DNA of 64,000 nucleotides from Bacillus sp. HNG (GCF_003400205.1 NZ_QUQV01000007.1:1-64000); one strand, 5' to 3'. Positions 10,323-19,187 are shown, counted from the stretch's first letter. The notes: generated by a model from the sequence alone, not told the origin. Program-made: numbers and translations.

Positions 10323-10355
10323 AAAAATCTATCTTTTACATGAAGATAGATTTTT
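10323..10355 (+). terminator. Terminator of the Tn552-like transposition genes
   Basis: Thirteen-base arms AAAAATCTATCTT and AAGATAGATTTTT flank a 7-nt loop, five bases after the ATPase stop. The truncated copy at 2549-2581 has the same hairpin with one changed base. Confidence 0.8.
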
Positions 10356-10416
10356 ATATTTCATCTCGTGCAAAATAGTATTTAAAATATGCGCAAAATA
10401 CCGTTCAAAGTGACAG

Positions 10417-11511
10417 ATGACCAAGGTCAATATTTCTCAGCTATTTGCAATTTTTCTATTAAGTACGGGATTAAACAATCATGTCATTATCATGCCACTA
10501 TTAATTGATGCTGCAGGTCGTGATGCATGGATCAGCGTTATTATTGGTTATGTATTAATCTTAGCCTTTTCCCTGCTACTACTGTATGTTACTAGACAAT
10601 TTCAATCTGTTTCTCTATTTGAATGGTTATCATCTACATATTCTCATTTTCTTAGTCGTTTCATTGCTATTTTGATGGTTCTTTTTCTCGTTATAACGGG
10701 CTGGATTACGTTGAAAGAAATCGTTATTTGGACAAACGAAACATACTTGTTGAATACCCCCGCTATTGTGATTGCTCTGTTCATTTTAGCTGCCTCTTTT
10801 TACATTTCATTTGGGAAACTAAAGGTTATTGCGATATGTGCAGGTGTCCTACTTCCGTTAGTTATTGCCTTATATATTTTTGTCTCAATTGGTACAATTC
10901 CTGATAAAAACTATAAAAATGTTTCTCCCGTACTTATAGAGAATGGATGGCACGAGGTATTTAATGGATCCCTTTTTGTACTTGGGGCGTTAATTGAACT
11001 AATACTTCTGATACTGCTTCAACATCAAGTCACAAAAGAGCTAAAGTTCAAACATCTCATTTTTCTTACTTTATTTTTATCCATTTTTACCGTTGCTCCA
11101 TTACTTGGCAGTATTGCCATTTTCGGAGTAGAGGAAGTAGGAAAAATTAGATATCCAGCTTTTTTTGAGTGGCGTATCTTAGGGCTAGGAGAGCATTTTA
11201 ATCACCTTGATTTTTTGTCCATTTATCAATGGTTATCCGGTACTTTTATCCGTATTTCGATTATTTTATTTTTAATTACTCAAGCCTTGGATATTAAAAA
11301 GAAAAAACATCGATTTTATATTCAAGCATTTATTTGTTTTATCTATCTATTATTGATCATAGCACCAATTTCAAATGAAGCATTTTCCACGTTTTTATCA
11401 CGTTTTTATTATATAGGAAGTAATGTTTTTGGTGTTTTTATCACACTCTTCATTGCATTTTTAGTTAAATTTTCAAAGGATTATAGGAGATCTACCAATG
11501 AGACCAAATAA
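10417..11511 (+). CDS. GerB-type spore germination permease (right operon), start at a transposon end
   Basis: This paralogue of the left gerB has 364 aa and about ten membrane segments, and belongs to the same APC-type spore permease family. It opens a B-A-C receptor operon. The Tn552-like terminus ends at 10415, leaving a single G before ATG 10417. Relative to the paralogue (MMTKIN) the homology begins at the second Met (MTKVN). The native promoter, ribosome binding site and probably the first codon are therefore replaced by transposon DNA. I see no convincing Shine-Dalgarno sequence in the last 30 bases of the transposon. The coding sequence itself is intact. Confidence 0.9.
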   Translation: MTKVNISQLFAIFLLSTGLNNHVIIMPLLIDAAGRDAWISVIIGYVLILAFSLLLLYVTRQFQSVSLFEWLSSTYSHFLSRFIAILMVLFLVITGWITLKEIVIWTNETYLLNTPAIVIALFILAASFYISFGKLKVIAICAGVLLPLVIALYIFVSIGTIPDKNYKNVSPVLIENGWHEVFNGSLFVLGALIELILLILLQHQVTKELKFKHLIFLTLFLSIFTVAPLLGSIAIFGVEEVGKIRYPAFFEWRILGLGEHFNHLDFLSIYQWLSGTFIRISIILFLITQALDIKKKKHRFYIQAFICFIYLLLIIAPISNEAFSTFLSRFYYIGSNVFGVFITLFIAFLVKFSKDYRRSTNETK

Positions 11512-12961
11512 TATGTATGCCGAAGAACAATATATTTCGAATCTATTCAGACATTCTTCAGACGTGTCTATCGAGAGACAATATCTGTTCAGCAATAAAA
11601 AAAAAGAACAAATGCTTGTCGTATACTGTAATGGATTAATTGAACATAATTTATTAATAGATAGTATACTTCCTGTCATTCAAAAAAAATATTACCACAA
11701 CGGGTTAAAGGGGGTAGAAAATATAAATTGTTCTGAACGTATGACTTGGTATAAGAATGAAGAGAATGTTGATAAAATTCTTCCAGAGAAAATTTTTAAT
11801 GGCTTTACCGCAATTTTTATAGATAGAACAATATATTTCTTTAATACATCGAAACCACCCAAACGTTCACCTGAGGAATCCCATACTGAAGTATCAGTAC
11901 GTGGCCCCAGAGACGCTTTTGTCGAAGATTTAAGCACAAATGTTGCTTTAGTTCGGAAACGACTAAAATCAAATTGCCTTGTAACCAAATCCTTTACTCT
12001 TGGAAAAAGGAGTCAAACACAAATTCGATTGGCCTATATAAAAGATATCCAAAATCAAAAGGTCATTAATGAGGTTACAAATCGTTTGAATAATATTAAT
12101 ATTGACATTGTGAGCAGCGATAACCAATTATTGGCGCTTCTCGGTGATTCTCCTTACTCTCTGTTCCCATTAATGCATGCTGTATCACGTCCAGATGGTG
12201 TTGTCAGCGCTTTAATAAGAGGAAGATTTGTTATTTTTATTGATAATGTACCTAATGTGCTAGCGGCACCAGGTAATTTAGGTCTACTTCTTCGTACTTC
12301 AGAGGATGAACATACGCCATACTATTATGCTACGTTTGAACTTTTTCTTAGACTTATCGGACTTATTTTGTCCATATTTTTACCGGCTTTTTGGGTTGCT
12401 TTATCTATATATAATGTAGAACAAATTCCATTTACACTACTTGCTACAATCGCCTCTTCTAGACTAGGCCTGCCATTTAATACAACGGCAGAAATCTTAT
12501 TAATGCTTGGGTTATTCGAACTATTTCGAGAGGCGGGTATTCGATTGCCAAAAGCAGTCGGACAAACTGTAGCGGTAGTAGGCGGCTTAATTGTAGGTAA
12601 TGCAGCCATTCAAGCAGGCTTAACGTCTCCAACGATGCTTGTTATTTCTTCCATTACGGCCGTTGCAACTTTTACTTTGGGAAATCAGGCACTTTATGGC
12701 ACAGTTTCAATTATACGGTTTTTTGCGATCTTTCTTTCATCCGTTTTAGGAATGTTTGGCTTTTTTGTTAGTGTTTTTCTAACCCTTGGTTATCTTGCAA
12801 AGCTAGAGTCGTTTGGCGTTCCATATTTAAGTCCAGTATCACCTTTTGTGAAAAAAGACTTCCTCAAATCTATAGTGAAATATCCAGTTATTAAACAGAA
12901 TGAACGTCCAAAAATACTTGACACCATCGATACAGACCGGCAAGGAGACAAAAAAAGATGA
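11498..12961 (+). CDS. GerA-family germinant receptor A subunit (right operon)
   Basis: The A subunit has 487 aa, the same length as the left-operon copy. The SPEESHTEVSVRGPRDAFVEDL block and the membrane-domain motif REAGIRLPKAVGQTVAVVGG are both present. It overlaps gerB by 14 bp and gerC by 4 bp, identical to the left operon. The reading frame shows no decay, so if the upstream transposon insertion silenced the operon it did so recently, or a promoter in the transposon drives it. Confidence 0.92.
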   Translation: MRPNNMYAEEQYISNLFRHSSDVSIERQYLFSNKKKEQMLVVYCNGLIEHNLLIDSILPVIQKKYYHNGLKGVENINCSERMTWYKNEENVDKILPEKIFNGFTAIFIDRTIYFFNTSKPPKRSPEESHTEVSVRGPRDAFVEDLSTNVALVRKRLKSNCLVTKSFTLGKRSQTQIRLAYIKDIQNQKVINEVTNRLNNINIDIVSSDNQLLALLGDSPYSLFPLMHAVSRPDGVVSALIRGRFVIFIDNVPNVLAAPGNLGLLLRTSEDEHTPYYYATFELFLRLIGLILSIFLPAFWVALSIYNVEQIPFTLLATIASSRLGLPFNTTAEILLMLGLFELFREAGIRLPKAVGQTVAVVGGLIVGNAAIQAGLTSPTMLVISSITAVATFTLGNQALYGTVSIIRFFAIFLSSVLGMFGFFVSVFLTLGYLAKLESFGVPYLSPVSPFVKKDFLKSIVKYPVIKQNERPKILDTIDTDRQGDKKR

Positions 12962-14085
12962 AACAAATAAAAACATTACTGATGATTGGATTTTTTTTAC
13001 CGTTAACTGGCTGCTGGGATGCTCACGAAATTCAAGAACTTAATTTTGTTACTATAATGGGAATTGACTATAGAGATGAAAAATATATACTTTATGTCCA
13101 AATGTTAGATTTTAGCACTATTGCAAAACAGGAGACCGGAAAACCCGCACAGCTTACACCTTTATATATCGGCAAAGGGTCAGGGCGTACGATAATCGAT
13201 GCAGTCAATAATTTATATCAAACCTCACAACAAAAGATTAACTGGGCACATTTAAATGCCATTATCTATTCAGAGTCTGTTTTACAACATGGAATAGAAA
13301 AAGTTGAACAATCCTTGAAGAGATACGGAGAATTTCGTTACACGCCATGGATGTTCGGAACAAAAGAACCTATCGAAAAAATCCTTAGCACCACTGGTTT
13401 TTTTCAAACGCCCCCAATTTACACGATTTTGTTCAAACCTACGGATACTTATAATCAATATTCGTATATTAAACCAATGCGTTTTCATCAATTTATTTCT
13501 AAGTACAAAGAACCAGGGGGAACAGCTTTGCTTCCTTCTATTTCTATTGACGAAAATGACTGGAGGGAACCGCTTGAAACCTCAAAACCCAAAATCACGC
13601 AAAAGATAAATGGCGCCTTTCCGGTGAGTAAAGGAGAATATAAAGAATGGTTATCGTATGAAGAGCTATCTGGTCTAAGATGGACACAAGCCGAAACAAA
13701 AAATACAAACGTGGATATTATTGATAACGGTAAAATAAAAGGGACTGTCCAAATAACAGCGCCTTCTTCAAAGGTCAATGTGGCTATAAACAGAGAAAAC
13801 GTTCATTTTAACATAAAAGTTAAAGTTAAAGGAACATTGATAGATTTGGAAGAACAACTTTCATTAAAAAAAATTGAAGCATTGGTAACAAAACAGATTG
13901 AAAAAGAAATTTGGTCAACTTATGAAAATGGCATTGACAAGAAAGTTGACGTATATAATCTAAAAAATTCACTTTTTCATAATAGGGTGAATCCCGACCA
14001 TTTAAAAAACTATCCGATAACTGGTGATTCATTAAAGGGCGTTGAAGTTAATTTCCAATTGGAAAGCAAAAGTGTCTATAATTGA
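12958..14085 (+). CDS. Ger(x)C family germinant receptor lipoprotein (right operon)
   Basis: The C subunit, 375 aa, has a lipoprotein signal ending in the lipobox LPLTGC, followed by WDAHEIQEL. It aligns along its whole length with the left-operon protein (for example YTPWMFGTKE and KMNGAFPVS-like blocks). It is the last gene of the operon, and no strong terminator is evident immediately downstream. It should be lipid-anchored on the outer face of the spore inner membrane. Confidence 0.92.
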   Translation: MKQIKTLLMIGFFLPLTGCWDAHEIQELNFVTIMGIDYRDEKYILYVQMLDFSTIAKQETGKPAQLTPLYIGKGSGRTIIDAVNNLYQTSQQKINWAHLNAIIYSESVLQHGIEKVEQSLKRYGEFRYTPWMFGTKEPIEKILSTTGFFQTPPIYTILFKPTDTYNQYSYIKPMRFHQFISKYKEPGGTALLPSISIDENDWREPLETSKPKITQKINGAFPVSKGEYKEWLSYEELSGLRWTQAETKNTNVDIIDNGKIKGTVQITAPSSKVNVAINRENVHFNIKVKVKGTLIDLEEQLSLKKIEALVTKQIEKEIWSTYENGIDKKVDVYNLKNSLFHNRVNPDHLKNYPITGDSLKGVEVNFQLESKSVYN

Positions 14086-14673
14086 ATTTTTGGGTAAGGC
14101 TTATTCTATTTTTTCTTGGAACAAAATATTATTCCACTATCTCCACCTTGATTAAAAACGTTTAAGTGAAAGAGTTCTTTCATCTTCTGAACAGATAAAT
14201 AACAGCATACAATAAGGTATTTGAGCACAATCATACAGGTGAAAGGAAAGCATTCTCCATCATGATCAAAAACAAATGGTTAGAAAAACAACCCGAAGCA
14301 ATAGATAGAAAATCTCTTGCGAACTAAGATAGAAACTAGTATATTGCCCCTATTTTGTTTGTACTACTACACTTAATTTTGTTTCTCTGCAATATCTCAC
14401 CAAATACTTTAAAAGTTGTGTTGTTTCGTGATACATGGGATCCCAATATGAAGAAAAACGTAGAAAGTATAAGCTTAGACAATTTCTGGATGAAAAAAGT
14501 CGACTTTCTTTACGTTAAGGAAGCATCGGATTTATTTTTGATTTAATATTTGTCGACTTAAAGAGTTCAGGAAAATGCAGATTTACTCAACGTTAACAGA
14601 TCCTAGAATTAGGTTTAGTTAAAGAATAATGTAGATTTTTTATCTAATGAGTTCTAAGAATGTTTAATAAGGA
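14086..14673. other. 588-bp intergenic stretch with a decayed transposon end
   Basis: No supportable gene is present. A 63-codon open frame at 14355-14546 lacks a ribosome binding site and any family signature. The recognisable content is the degenerate Tn1546-type terminal repeat at 14560-14597. Confidence 0.5.
14560..14597 (+). repeat. Degenerate Tn1546-type terminal inverted repeat (left-facing end)
   Basis: The core TCAGGAAAATGCAGATTTAC followed by CAACGTTAA matches the repeat at 19100-19137 in opposite orientation. There is one substitution in the core, a 2-bp insertion before AACGTTAA, and a scrambled outer GGGGTAGCG. The orientation means an element would extend to the right. It is probably an inactive, decayed end. 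Confidence 0.7.
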
Positions 14674-15549
14674 TTAACCTCCAAAAGCATGTGTTGGAAT
14701 GCCCCTTGCTCTGGTATTGACAGCAAATAATCCACCAGCATAAGGTTCCTTTGCCAATATTTTCTCTTCTAAACCGATCCGCGCGGAGGTAATATAGAGT
14801 TCGCGCAAATCATCACCGCCAAATACGCAAGAAGTCGTAAGTGTTGCAGGCACATTTACGATTTCAAGAAGCTTTCCTGTTTTCGGATTCCACCTTGTTA
14901 CAGCACTACCGTTCCATAACGCAACCCAAATCATTCCTTCTTCATCCGATGTCATGCCGTCAGGGAGGACCATGCTGTTCGGAATTGAGACGGCAACCCG
15001 CGGATTTCTGATTGTTCCGGTTGCTAAATCATAGTCGTAAGTCATCACTTTCTTTGTGGGTGAATCGATATAGTACATCTTCGAATTGTCTGGACTCCAG
15101 GCGATACCATTCGAAACACTGACATTCTTCAACACCTTTTTGATACTCCAATCAGTATCTAGACAGTAAAGAGCCCCGACATTCGGTATCGAGTCATGGC
15201 TCGTAGTACCCGCCCATAAACGTCCAGCAGCGTCACATTTTCCGTCATTGAATCGATTGTTCGGCTTATCTAACTCGGCAGCACCAATAAACGTCATATT
15301 CCCTGTTTTAAAATCGTAGGCATAAAACCCATGTTTTAGTGTCATCACAATACCACCCAATTTTCTCGGAACAACCGCGCCGATATACTCCCCGGTATCA
15401 AAGACCGTATGTGTCTGCTTTGCTGGATTATACAAATGTAGCTTTTGCCTTGTACTATCTACCCAGTACAGCACTTTCCTGCGTGAATCCCAACTAGGTC
15501 CCTCACCGAGTTCGGCTTTTGTATCCAGAACCAATTGAATTGAATTCAT
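14674..15549 (-). CDS. SMP-30/gluconolactonase/LRE family protein
   Basis: This 291-aa six-bladed beta-propeller protein resembles regucalcin/gluconolactonase and B. subtilis YvrE. Such enzymes hydrolyse sugar lactones using a bound divalent metal. Family features visible are GEGPSWD near the N-terminus, NRFNDGKCDAAGRLWAG with the metal-binding Asn/Asp, SNGIAWSPDNSKMYYIDS, and LPDGMTSDEEGMIWVA. A good ribosome binding site (AGGAGG) precedes the start. The neighbours are SDR oxidoreductases and an AGE epimerase, which suggests a small sugar-oxidation cassette, but the substrate is unknown. Confidence 0.9.
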   Translation of the reverse strand: MNSIQLVLDTKAELGEGPSWDSRRKVLYWVDSTRQKLHLYNPAKQTHTVFDTGEYIGAVVPRKLGGIVMTLKHGFYAYDFKTGNMTFIGAAELDKPNNRFNDGKCDAAGRLWAGTTSHDSIPNVGALYCLDTDWSIKKVLKNVSVSNGIAWSPDNSKMYYIDSPTKKVMTYDYDLATGTIRNPRVAVSIPNSMVLPDGMTSDEEGMIWVALWNGSAVTRWNPKTGKLLEIVNVPATLTTSCVFGGDDLRELYITSARIGLEEKILAKEPYAGGLFAVNTRARGIPTHAFGG

Positions 15550-15589
15550 TATTTTCCTCCTACAAAGTTTAACAGTTGGTTATTCTACA

Positions 15590-15616
15590 AAAAACTCCTT
15601 ATCTATCAAGGAGTTT
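15590..15616 (-). terminator. Hairpin upstream of the SMP-30 gene
   Basis: AAAACTCCTT and AAGGAGTTT pair across a 7-nt loop. It probably ended transcription of the now decayed SDR gene at 15719-15901 before the SMP-30 gene. Confidence 0.55.
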
Positions 15617-15718
15617 CATTTATTCTTAGCTTATTGATGAAAGTAGCAGTATAATGCGACATGCGATTCAAGGAATTCAAATATTTATGAACTTAACACA
15701 TCGCTCCACGATTTGAAT

Positions 15719-15901
15719 TCAAGGTTTTCCATAACATATAGCTTGGGAATCAGAAGCTAAAAAGACATAGCTTGTGGCGATTTCAAATGGTTGTCCTGCT
15801 CGTTTTATGGGTACAGTAGATATGTTAGCTCGAACGTGTTCGCTTCTTTTACAGAAAAATAGGAAGGAATGAGTGGGGTCCAAAATCGGATGTAGAGCCA
15901 C
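15719..15901 (-). pseudogene. C-terminal remnant of a short-chain dehydrogenase
   Basis: A 60-codon remnant resembles the C-terminus of the intact SDR at 16014-16928. For example IKRAGQPFEIATSYVFLASDSQAICYG corresponds to [26 protein letters not shown], and HPILDPTHSF corresponds to the WTPLIPSSF region. The catalytic and cofactor domains are missing. It looks like a decayed tandem duplicate. Confidence 0.8.
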
Positions 15902-16013
15902 ATTATTTATAGAATCTCTTTTTAATTAGAGCGAACATTTTGGTATAATTCACCGCAACCACAATATTTATTAGATTCAAAACAGACCCCATTGAAATTT
16001 TTATTTATGGTAA

Positions 16014-16928
16014 TTAGGATGACGTCCATTCTCCTCCGTTAACATGAAGTGTTTGACCCATTACGAAACGTGAGTCATCGGAGGCAAGATAAACATAAGT
16101 AGGGGCAAGCTCAAATGGTTGACCTTGACGTTGCATTGGATTTTCAACAAGTGTAACCTGGTCCGCAGAGAAACTCGATGGTATAAGCGGTGTCCATATT
16201 CTTCCAGGAGCAACTGCGTTTACCCGGATGCCCTTATTTATAAGATTATTGGCCAAAGCGCGGGTAAAACCAATGATTGCCGCTTTAGTCGCTGTATAAT
16301 CAATCAATTGTTTATTTCCAACATACGCCACAACAGAAGCTGTATTTATTATCGAACTACCTTCATGTAGATACGGAAGTGCTGCTCGGGTTGTGTAGAA
16401 GTGTGAGTAGATATTCACCTTGAAAGTATCATCAAATTGCTCATCGGTAATATCTAGCAAGCTTAATTCCTGAAACTGGATCCCTACATGGTTACAAAGC
16501 ACATTCAATTGCCCATAAGTTCGCATCGTTTCTTCCACGATATTAACGCATTGCTGTTTTTCTCTTAAGTCACCAGGCAATAATAAACAACGTTGTCCAA
16601 GTTCTTCAATTCTACTCTTTGTTCGGTTTGCATCCTCGTGTTCGTCTAAATAAGAAATGGCAATATCAGCCCCTTCTTTAGCAAAGGCGATAGCGACTGC
16701 TGCACCAATCCCACTGTCCCCACCTGTAATAAGTGCGACCTTTCCTAAAAGTTTTCCACTTCCTTTATAATTCGGATTTTCAATGATTGGTCTTGGAACC
16801 ATCAGCTTTTCTACACCCGGCTGGCGAAGCTGGCGCTGTTCTGGCACCGTAATTGGAGTATCTTCATAACGTGTTATTTTCCCATAATTGGGATACATGG
16901 GATAACCTTTTTGATCATCATGTGACAT
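16014..16928 (-). CDS. SDR family oxidoreductase (YhdF/GSP39-like)
   Basis: This 304-aa NAD(P)-dependent short-chain dehydrogenase belongs to the subgroup with an extended N-terminus (about 45 residues before the Rossmann fold) found in Bacillus general stress proteins. The cofactor motif is [12 protein letters not shown], the structural motif is LCNHVG in place of NNAG, the catalytic Ser is in NTASVVAY, and the catalytic Tyr-Lys pair is YTATK. A clean AGGAGG precedes the ATG. A decayed relative lies immediately downstream. The substrate is not predictable. Confidence 0.92.
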   Translation of the reverse strand: MSHDDQKGYPMYPNYGKITRYEDTPITVPEQRQLRQPGVEKLMVPRPIIENPNYKGSGKLLGKVALITGGDSGIGAAVAIAFAKEGADIAISYLDEHEDANRTKSRIEELGQRCLLLPGDLREKQQCVNIVEETMRTYGQLNVLCNHVGIQFQELSLLDITDEQFDDTFKVNIYSHFYTTRAALPYLHEGSSIINTASVVAYVGNKQLIDYTATKAAIIGFTRALANNLINKGIRVNAVAPGRIWTPLIPSSFSADQVTLVENPMQRQGQPFELAPTYVYLASDDSRFVMGQTLHVNGGEWTSS

Positions 16929-17100
16929 GGGGAATCCTCCTAATAAACTAACTTCAATTTTACGTTATGTCACAGAGGCCCATGTAGTGCAAGATTCTTT
17001 TAATTTTTGAAAACATATAAAAAGAATGTGGTTAGGTACGGGCTCAATACTGTAAAAAATTGAATATTGTAAGAGAAAGAATTCTTAAAGGAGGTTCAGT

Positions 17101-17274
17101 ATGCAATATTATGAGTACAATCCCGAAGTGAAGCTGTTGTTAATTAATCAATCAAATGAAATAGTTCAGGTGTTATACAATGGTAACCCACATCCTTATT
17201 CAATGCCCAAAATAGGACCTAGACCTCCCTACTATTGTAATCCAAGATATGAACAATATTATCCTGTTATTTAG
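17101..17274 (+). CDS. 57-aa Tyr/Pro-rich small protein
   Basis: A short open frame begins at ATG 17101 behind an excellent AAAGGAGG ribosome binding site with 6-nt spacing. The product is rich in Tyr, Pro and Asn (starts MQYYEYNPEVKLLL, ends RYEQYYPVI), with one Cys and no membrane segment. The composition recalls small spore-coat or outer-layer proteins of Bacillus, but I recognise no family. It converges on the AGE epimerase gene with an 8-bp gap. Confidence 0.65.
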   Translation: MQYYEYNPEVKLLLINQSNEIVQVLYNGNPHPYSMPKIGPRPPYYCNPRYEQYYPVI

Positions 17275-17282
17275 GGACTTTA

Positions 17283-18488
17283 TCACTTTGTAAACGATCG
17301 AATGGTTTCAAAACAATTAGCAACAGGGTGATAATCTGTTTTTGTTATAGGACTTTTAACATTGCTAAGTTTTTGATTTTTTCTGTTCAATTTCTGATAC
17401 CAACCGCCGTAGATTTTATCAATAAAATACGTCCACGCATATCTAAAAATAACATCGTAATTTAATAAATACGTCTCATCTTTTAATCTGGTTCCAATCA
17501 CGGCGGATGCTCCTATAGCCTCCGCTATGACCCAGTAGTATTTGTTTGAATCTAGTACATCGCCTTCTGTGCTGAATGAGTAAAAAATTCCGCCGTATTT
17601 AGCATCCCAGCTATTCTTTAAAGCAATATTATATAATTCTAAAGCTCTTTGAATCATCCATGGTTCTGATTGGTACCTTTCCAACATGATTAATAATTTA
17701 CTCCACTCAATGGAATGTCCTGGTATGAAACCGAGGGGGCGAAATTGCTTCATATCCTCGTTTGTTTCGATATAATTCCAATCTATATTCCAATTAGAAT
17801 CATAATGCTCCCATATTTGCCCACCTGATTGAGAGGCTAATTTAACTGTGACTGCATAAGCAACCGTATAGGCCTTTTCTAGATATTTCAAGTTATAAGT
17901 TGCTTCATATGCTGCAATCATAGCTTCACATATGTGCATATTGGCATTTTGCCCTCTATATGGGGAAACAGCTGACCAATCGGAACTGATTTCATCAACG
18001 TATAATCCATGATCTTCTTCCCAAAAATGTTGCTCGAGTATATTATAAGTATTGTCAATTAAATCAATAGCCCACTGTATTCCTGCTTGATAAGCTTTTG
18101 AAGCCCCTAATAAAACAAATGCATGGCCGTAAGCATATTTTTTTTTAACAGATACCTCATTATCTTTTAGCTTCCAGAAGTATCCTCCTTTTTCCCGATC
18201 AAGGTAATCATTTTGTAATTTTGCCAGGCCTTGTTCTGCAGCGTGAACACACCAAGGAGCTCCACTTAAGGTAGCCCCAATACTAAATACATATATAAAA
18301 CGTGATGTTCCCACTAAATGTTGTGTTTGATAATTACAGATCGTTCCATCATCTAGAAAACAATGGTAATATCCACCCATACGTTGATTTATGCATCTTG
18401 GGTAATAAAAATGTAGGTTCTGAAAGATATGGTTTGATACCCATTCAGGATTACGAAACATGTTAGTGTATTGTTTATTATGCATCAA
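17283..18488 (-). CDS. AGE family epimerase/isomerase
   Basis: This 401-aa (alpha/alpha)6-barrel protein belongs to the N-acylglucosamine 2-epimerase/cellobiose 2-epimerase superfamily, which epimerises or isomerises free sugars. Family features are ANMHICEAMIAAYEAT, the conserved His region HAFVLLGASKAYQAG, and PLGFIPGHSIEWSKLL with the catalytic-type GHxxEW motif. The length is normal. It sits with the SMP-30 lactonase and SDR genes inside the interval flanked by Tn1546-type end repeats. The sugar substrate is unknown. Confidence 0.9.
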   Translation of the reverse strand: MMHNKQYTNMFRNPEWVSNHIFQNLHFYYPRCINQRMGGYYHCFLDDGTICNYQTQHLVGTSRFIYVFSIGATLSGAPWCVHAAEQGLAKLQNDYLDREKGGYFWKLKDNEVSVKKKYAYGHAFVLLGASKAYQAGIQWAIDLIDNTYNILEQHFWEEDHGLYVDEISSDWSAVSPYRGQNANMHICEAMIAAYEATYNLKYLEKAYTVAYAVTVKLASQSGGQIWEHYDSNWNIDWNYIETNEDMKQFRPLGFIPGHSIEWSKLLIMLERYQSEPWMIQRALELYNIALKNSWDAKYGGIFYSFSTEGDVLDSNKYYWVIAEAIGASAVIGTRLKDETYLLNYDVIFRYAWTYFIDKIYGGWYQKLNRKNQKLSNVKSPITKTDYHPVANCFETIRSFTK

Positions 18489-19099
18489 TCCACCACCAAA
18501 TATTTTTTGATATATCTTTACGGATATTCAAATATTGATATAAAACTATTCTTTGGAATTTACTAATATACATTGTCTGAATTATTTATGTTAGTCTAAT
18601 ATGGTTTCAGCCACTTGCCCAACATTCTAGAATGTGCTAAATAGAATTGTTTCTACAAAGTAATGTTTCTAAGCCCTCTGAGGAAAGGGAAACTAAAATA
18701 GCCTGTTACAGGCTATTTTTAAAATTACGTTGCTGTCTTTTGGTACATGGCCTACTGATAACAACAAGGCATTCGCCCGGTTTCAAAAGGAGGGCAAACC
18801 AGCAAAGCAGGATCTTGATATAGGTTGCTTTTTTGTAAACAGAAACACAAAAAATTTTTGAACATATCTAATTGCTTTTATATTTACAGATTTTTTTAGG
18901 GGGAATATGGTTTACAGTTAAAGAGAGTAATAGCCTCTCTAAAGCTAGTAGCATGTAGAATAGAATTATCCTATCATATATGCTATCAAAACAAGTCGCG
19001 ACATTCAGTGTCGCACAGGGGTTACTGGATCTTTAACGAAAAGAGTCCAATTTCTCAATTTTTATACGGAGGAATTAGGCTTTTTAATATTCGATCTTC
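18489..19099. other. Gene-free stretch upstream of the AGE epimerase gene
   Basis: No coding sequence is supportable. The stretch contains a terminator-like hairpin (18695-18720), a short GTCGCGACATTCAGTGTCGCAC hairpin region near 18994-19015, and a patch near 18792-18820 that weakly recalls conserved bases of c-di-GMP-I riboswitches. The region runs up to the Tn1546-type end at 19100. Confidence 0.5.
18695..18720. terminator. Terminator-like hairpin
   Basis: AAAATAGCCTG and CAGGCTATTTTT flank a TTA loop, with a T run on the plus strand. No intact upstream gene on the plus strand is evident, so it may be a relic. Confidence 0.6.
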
Positions 19100-19137
19100 C
19101 TTAACGTTGTAAATCCGCATTTTCCTGACGCTACCCC
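19100..19137 (-). repeat. Tn1546-type 38-bp terminal inverted repeat (right end)
   Basis: Read on the minus strand this 38-bp sequence begins GGGGTAGCGTCAGGAAAATG, continues CGGATTTACAACG, and ends TTAAG. From memory this equals the Tn1546 terminal repeat except one base near the inner end (GTTAAG for GCTAAG). The orientation means the element lies to the left. It pairs with the decayed copy at 14560-14597, and with the tnpA remnant at 62-2386 it marks this side of the window as Tn1546-derived. Confidence 0.85.
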
Positions 19138-19187
19138 ATATATAAATAAATATCTAAAACTGGTATTCTTACACCATTATTATTTTT

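Larger units (their letters stand above)
7309..10415 (+). mobile_element. Tn552-like transposon (left boundary unresolved)
   Basis: The gene order resolvase - 482-aa DDE transposase - 269-aa AAA ATPase matches the core of staphylococcal Tn552 (binR, p480, p271) without the beta-lactamase genes. The right terminus, CCGTTCAAAGTGACA, ends at 10415 and is duplicated in inverted form at 2493. I found no matching TGTCACTTTGAACGG terminus between the left ger operon and the resolvase, so the left inverted repeat has been lost or rearranged. The start given here is only the beginning of the putative res site. Confidence 0.8.

Noticed and set aside
12325..12609. Antisense open frame inside the right gerA gene
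   Set aside because: It mirrors the conserved membrane region of gerA, and a similar shadow occurs in the left paralogue (5014-5283), as expected from codon structure.
14355..14546. 63-codon open frame after the right ger operon
   Set aside because: It lacks a ribosome binding site and recognisable motifs and lies in decayed transposon-flank DNA.
18780..18830. Patch resembling conserved bases of a c-di-GMP-I riboswitch (GGGCAAACC ... CAAAGC)
   Set aside because: The two motifs are almost adjacent and the connecting hairpin is missing, so the fold cannot form. There is also no downstream gene on that strand.
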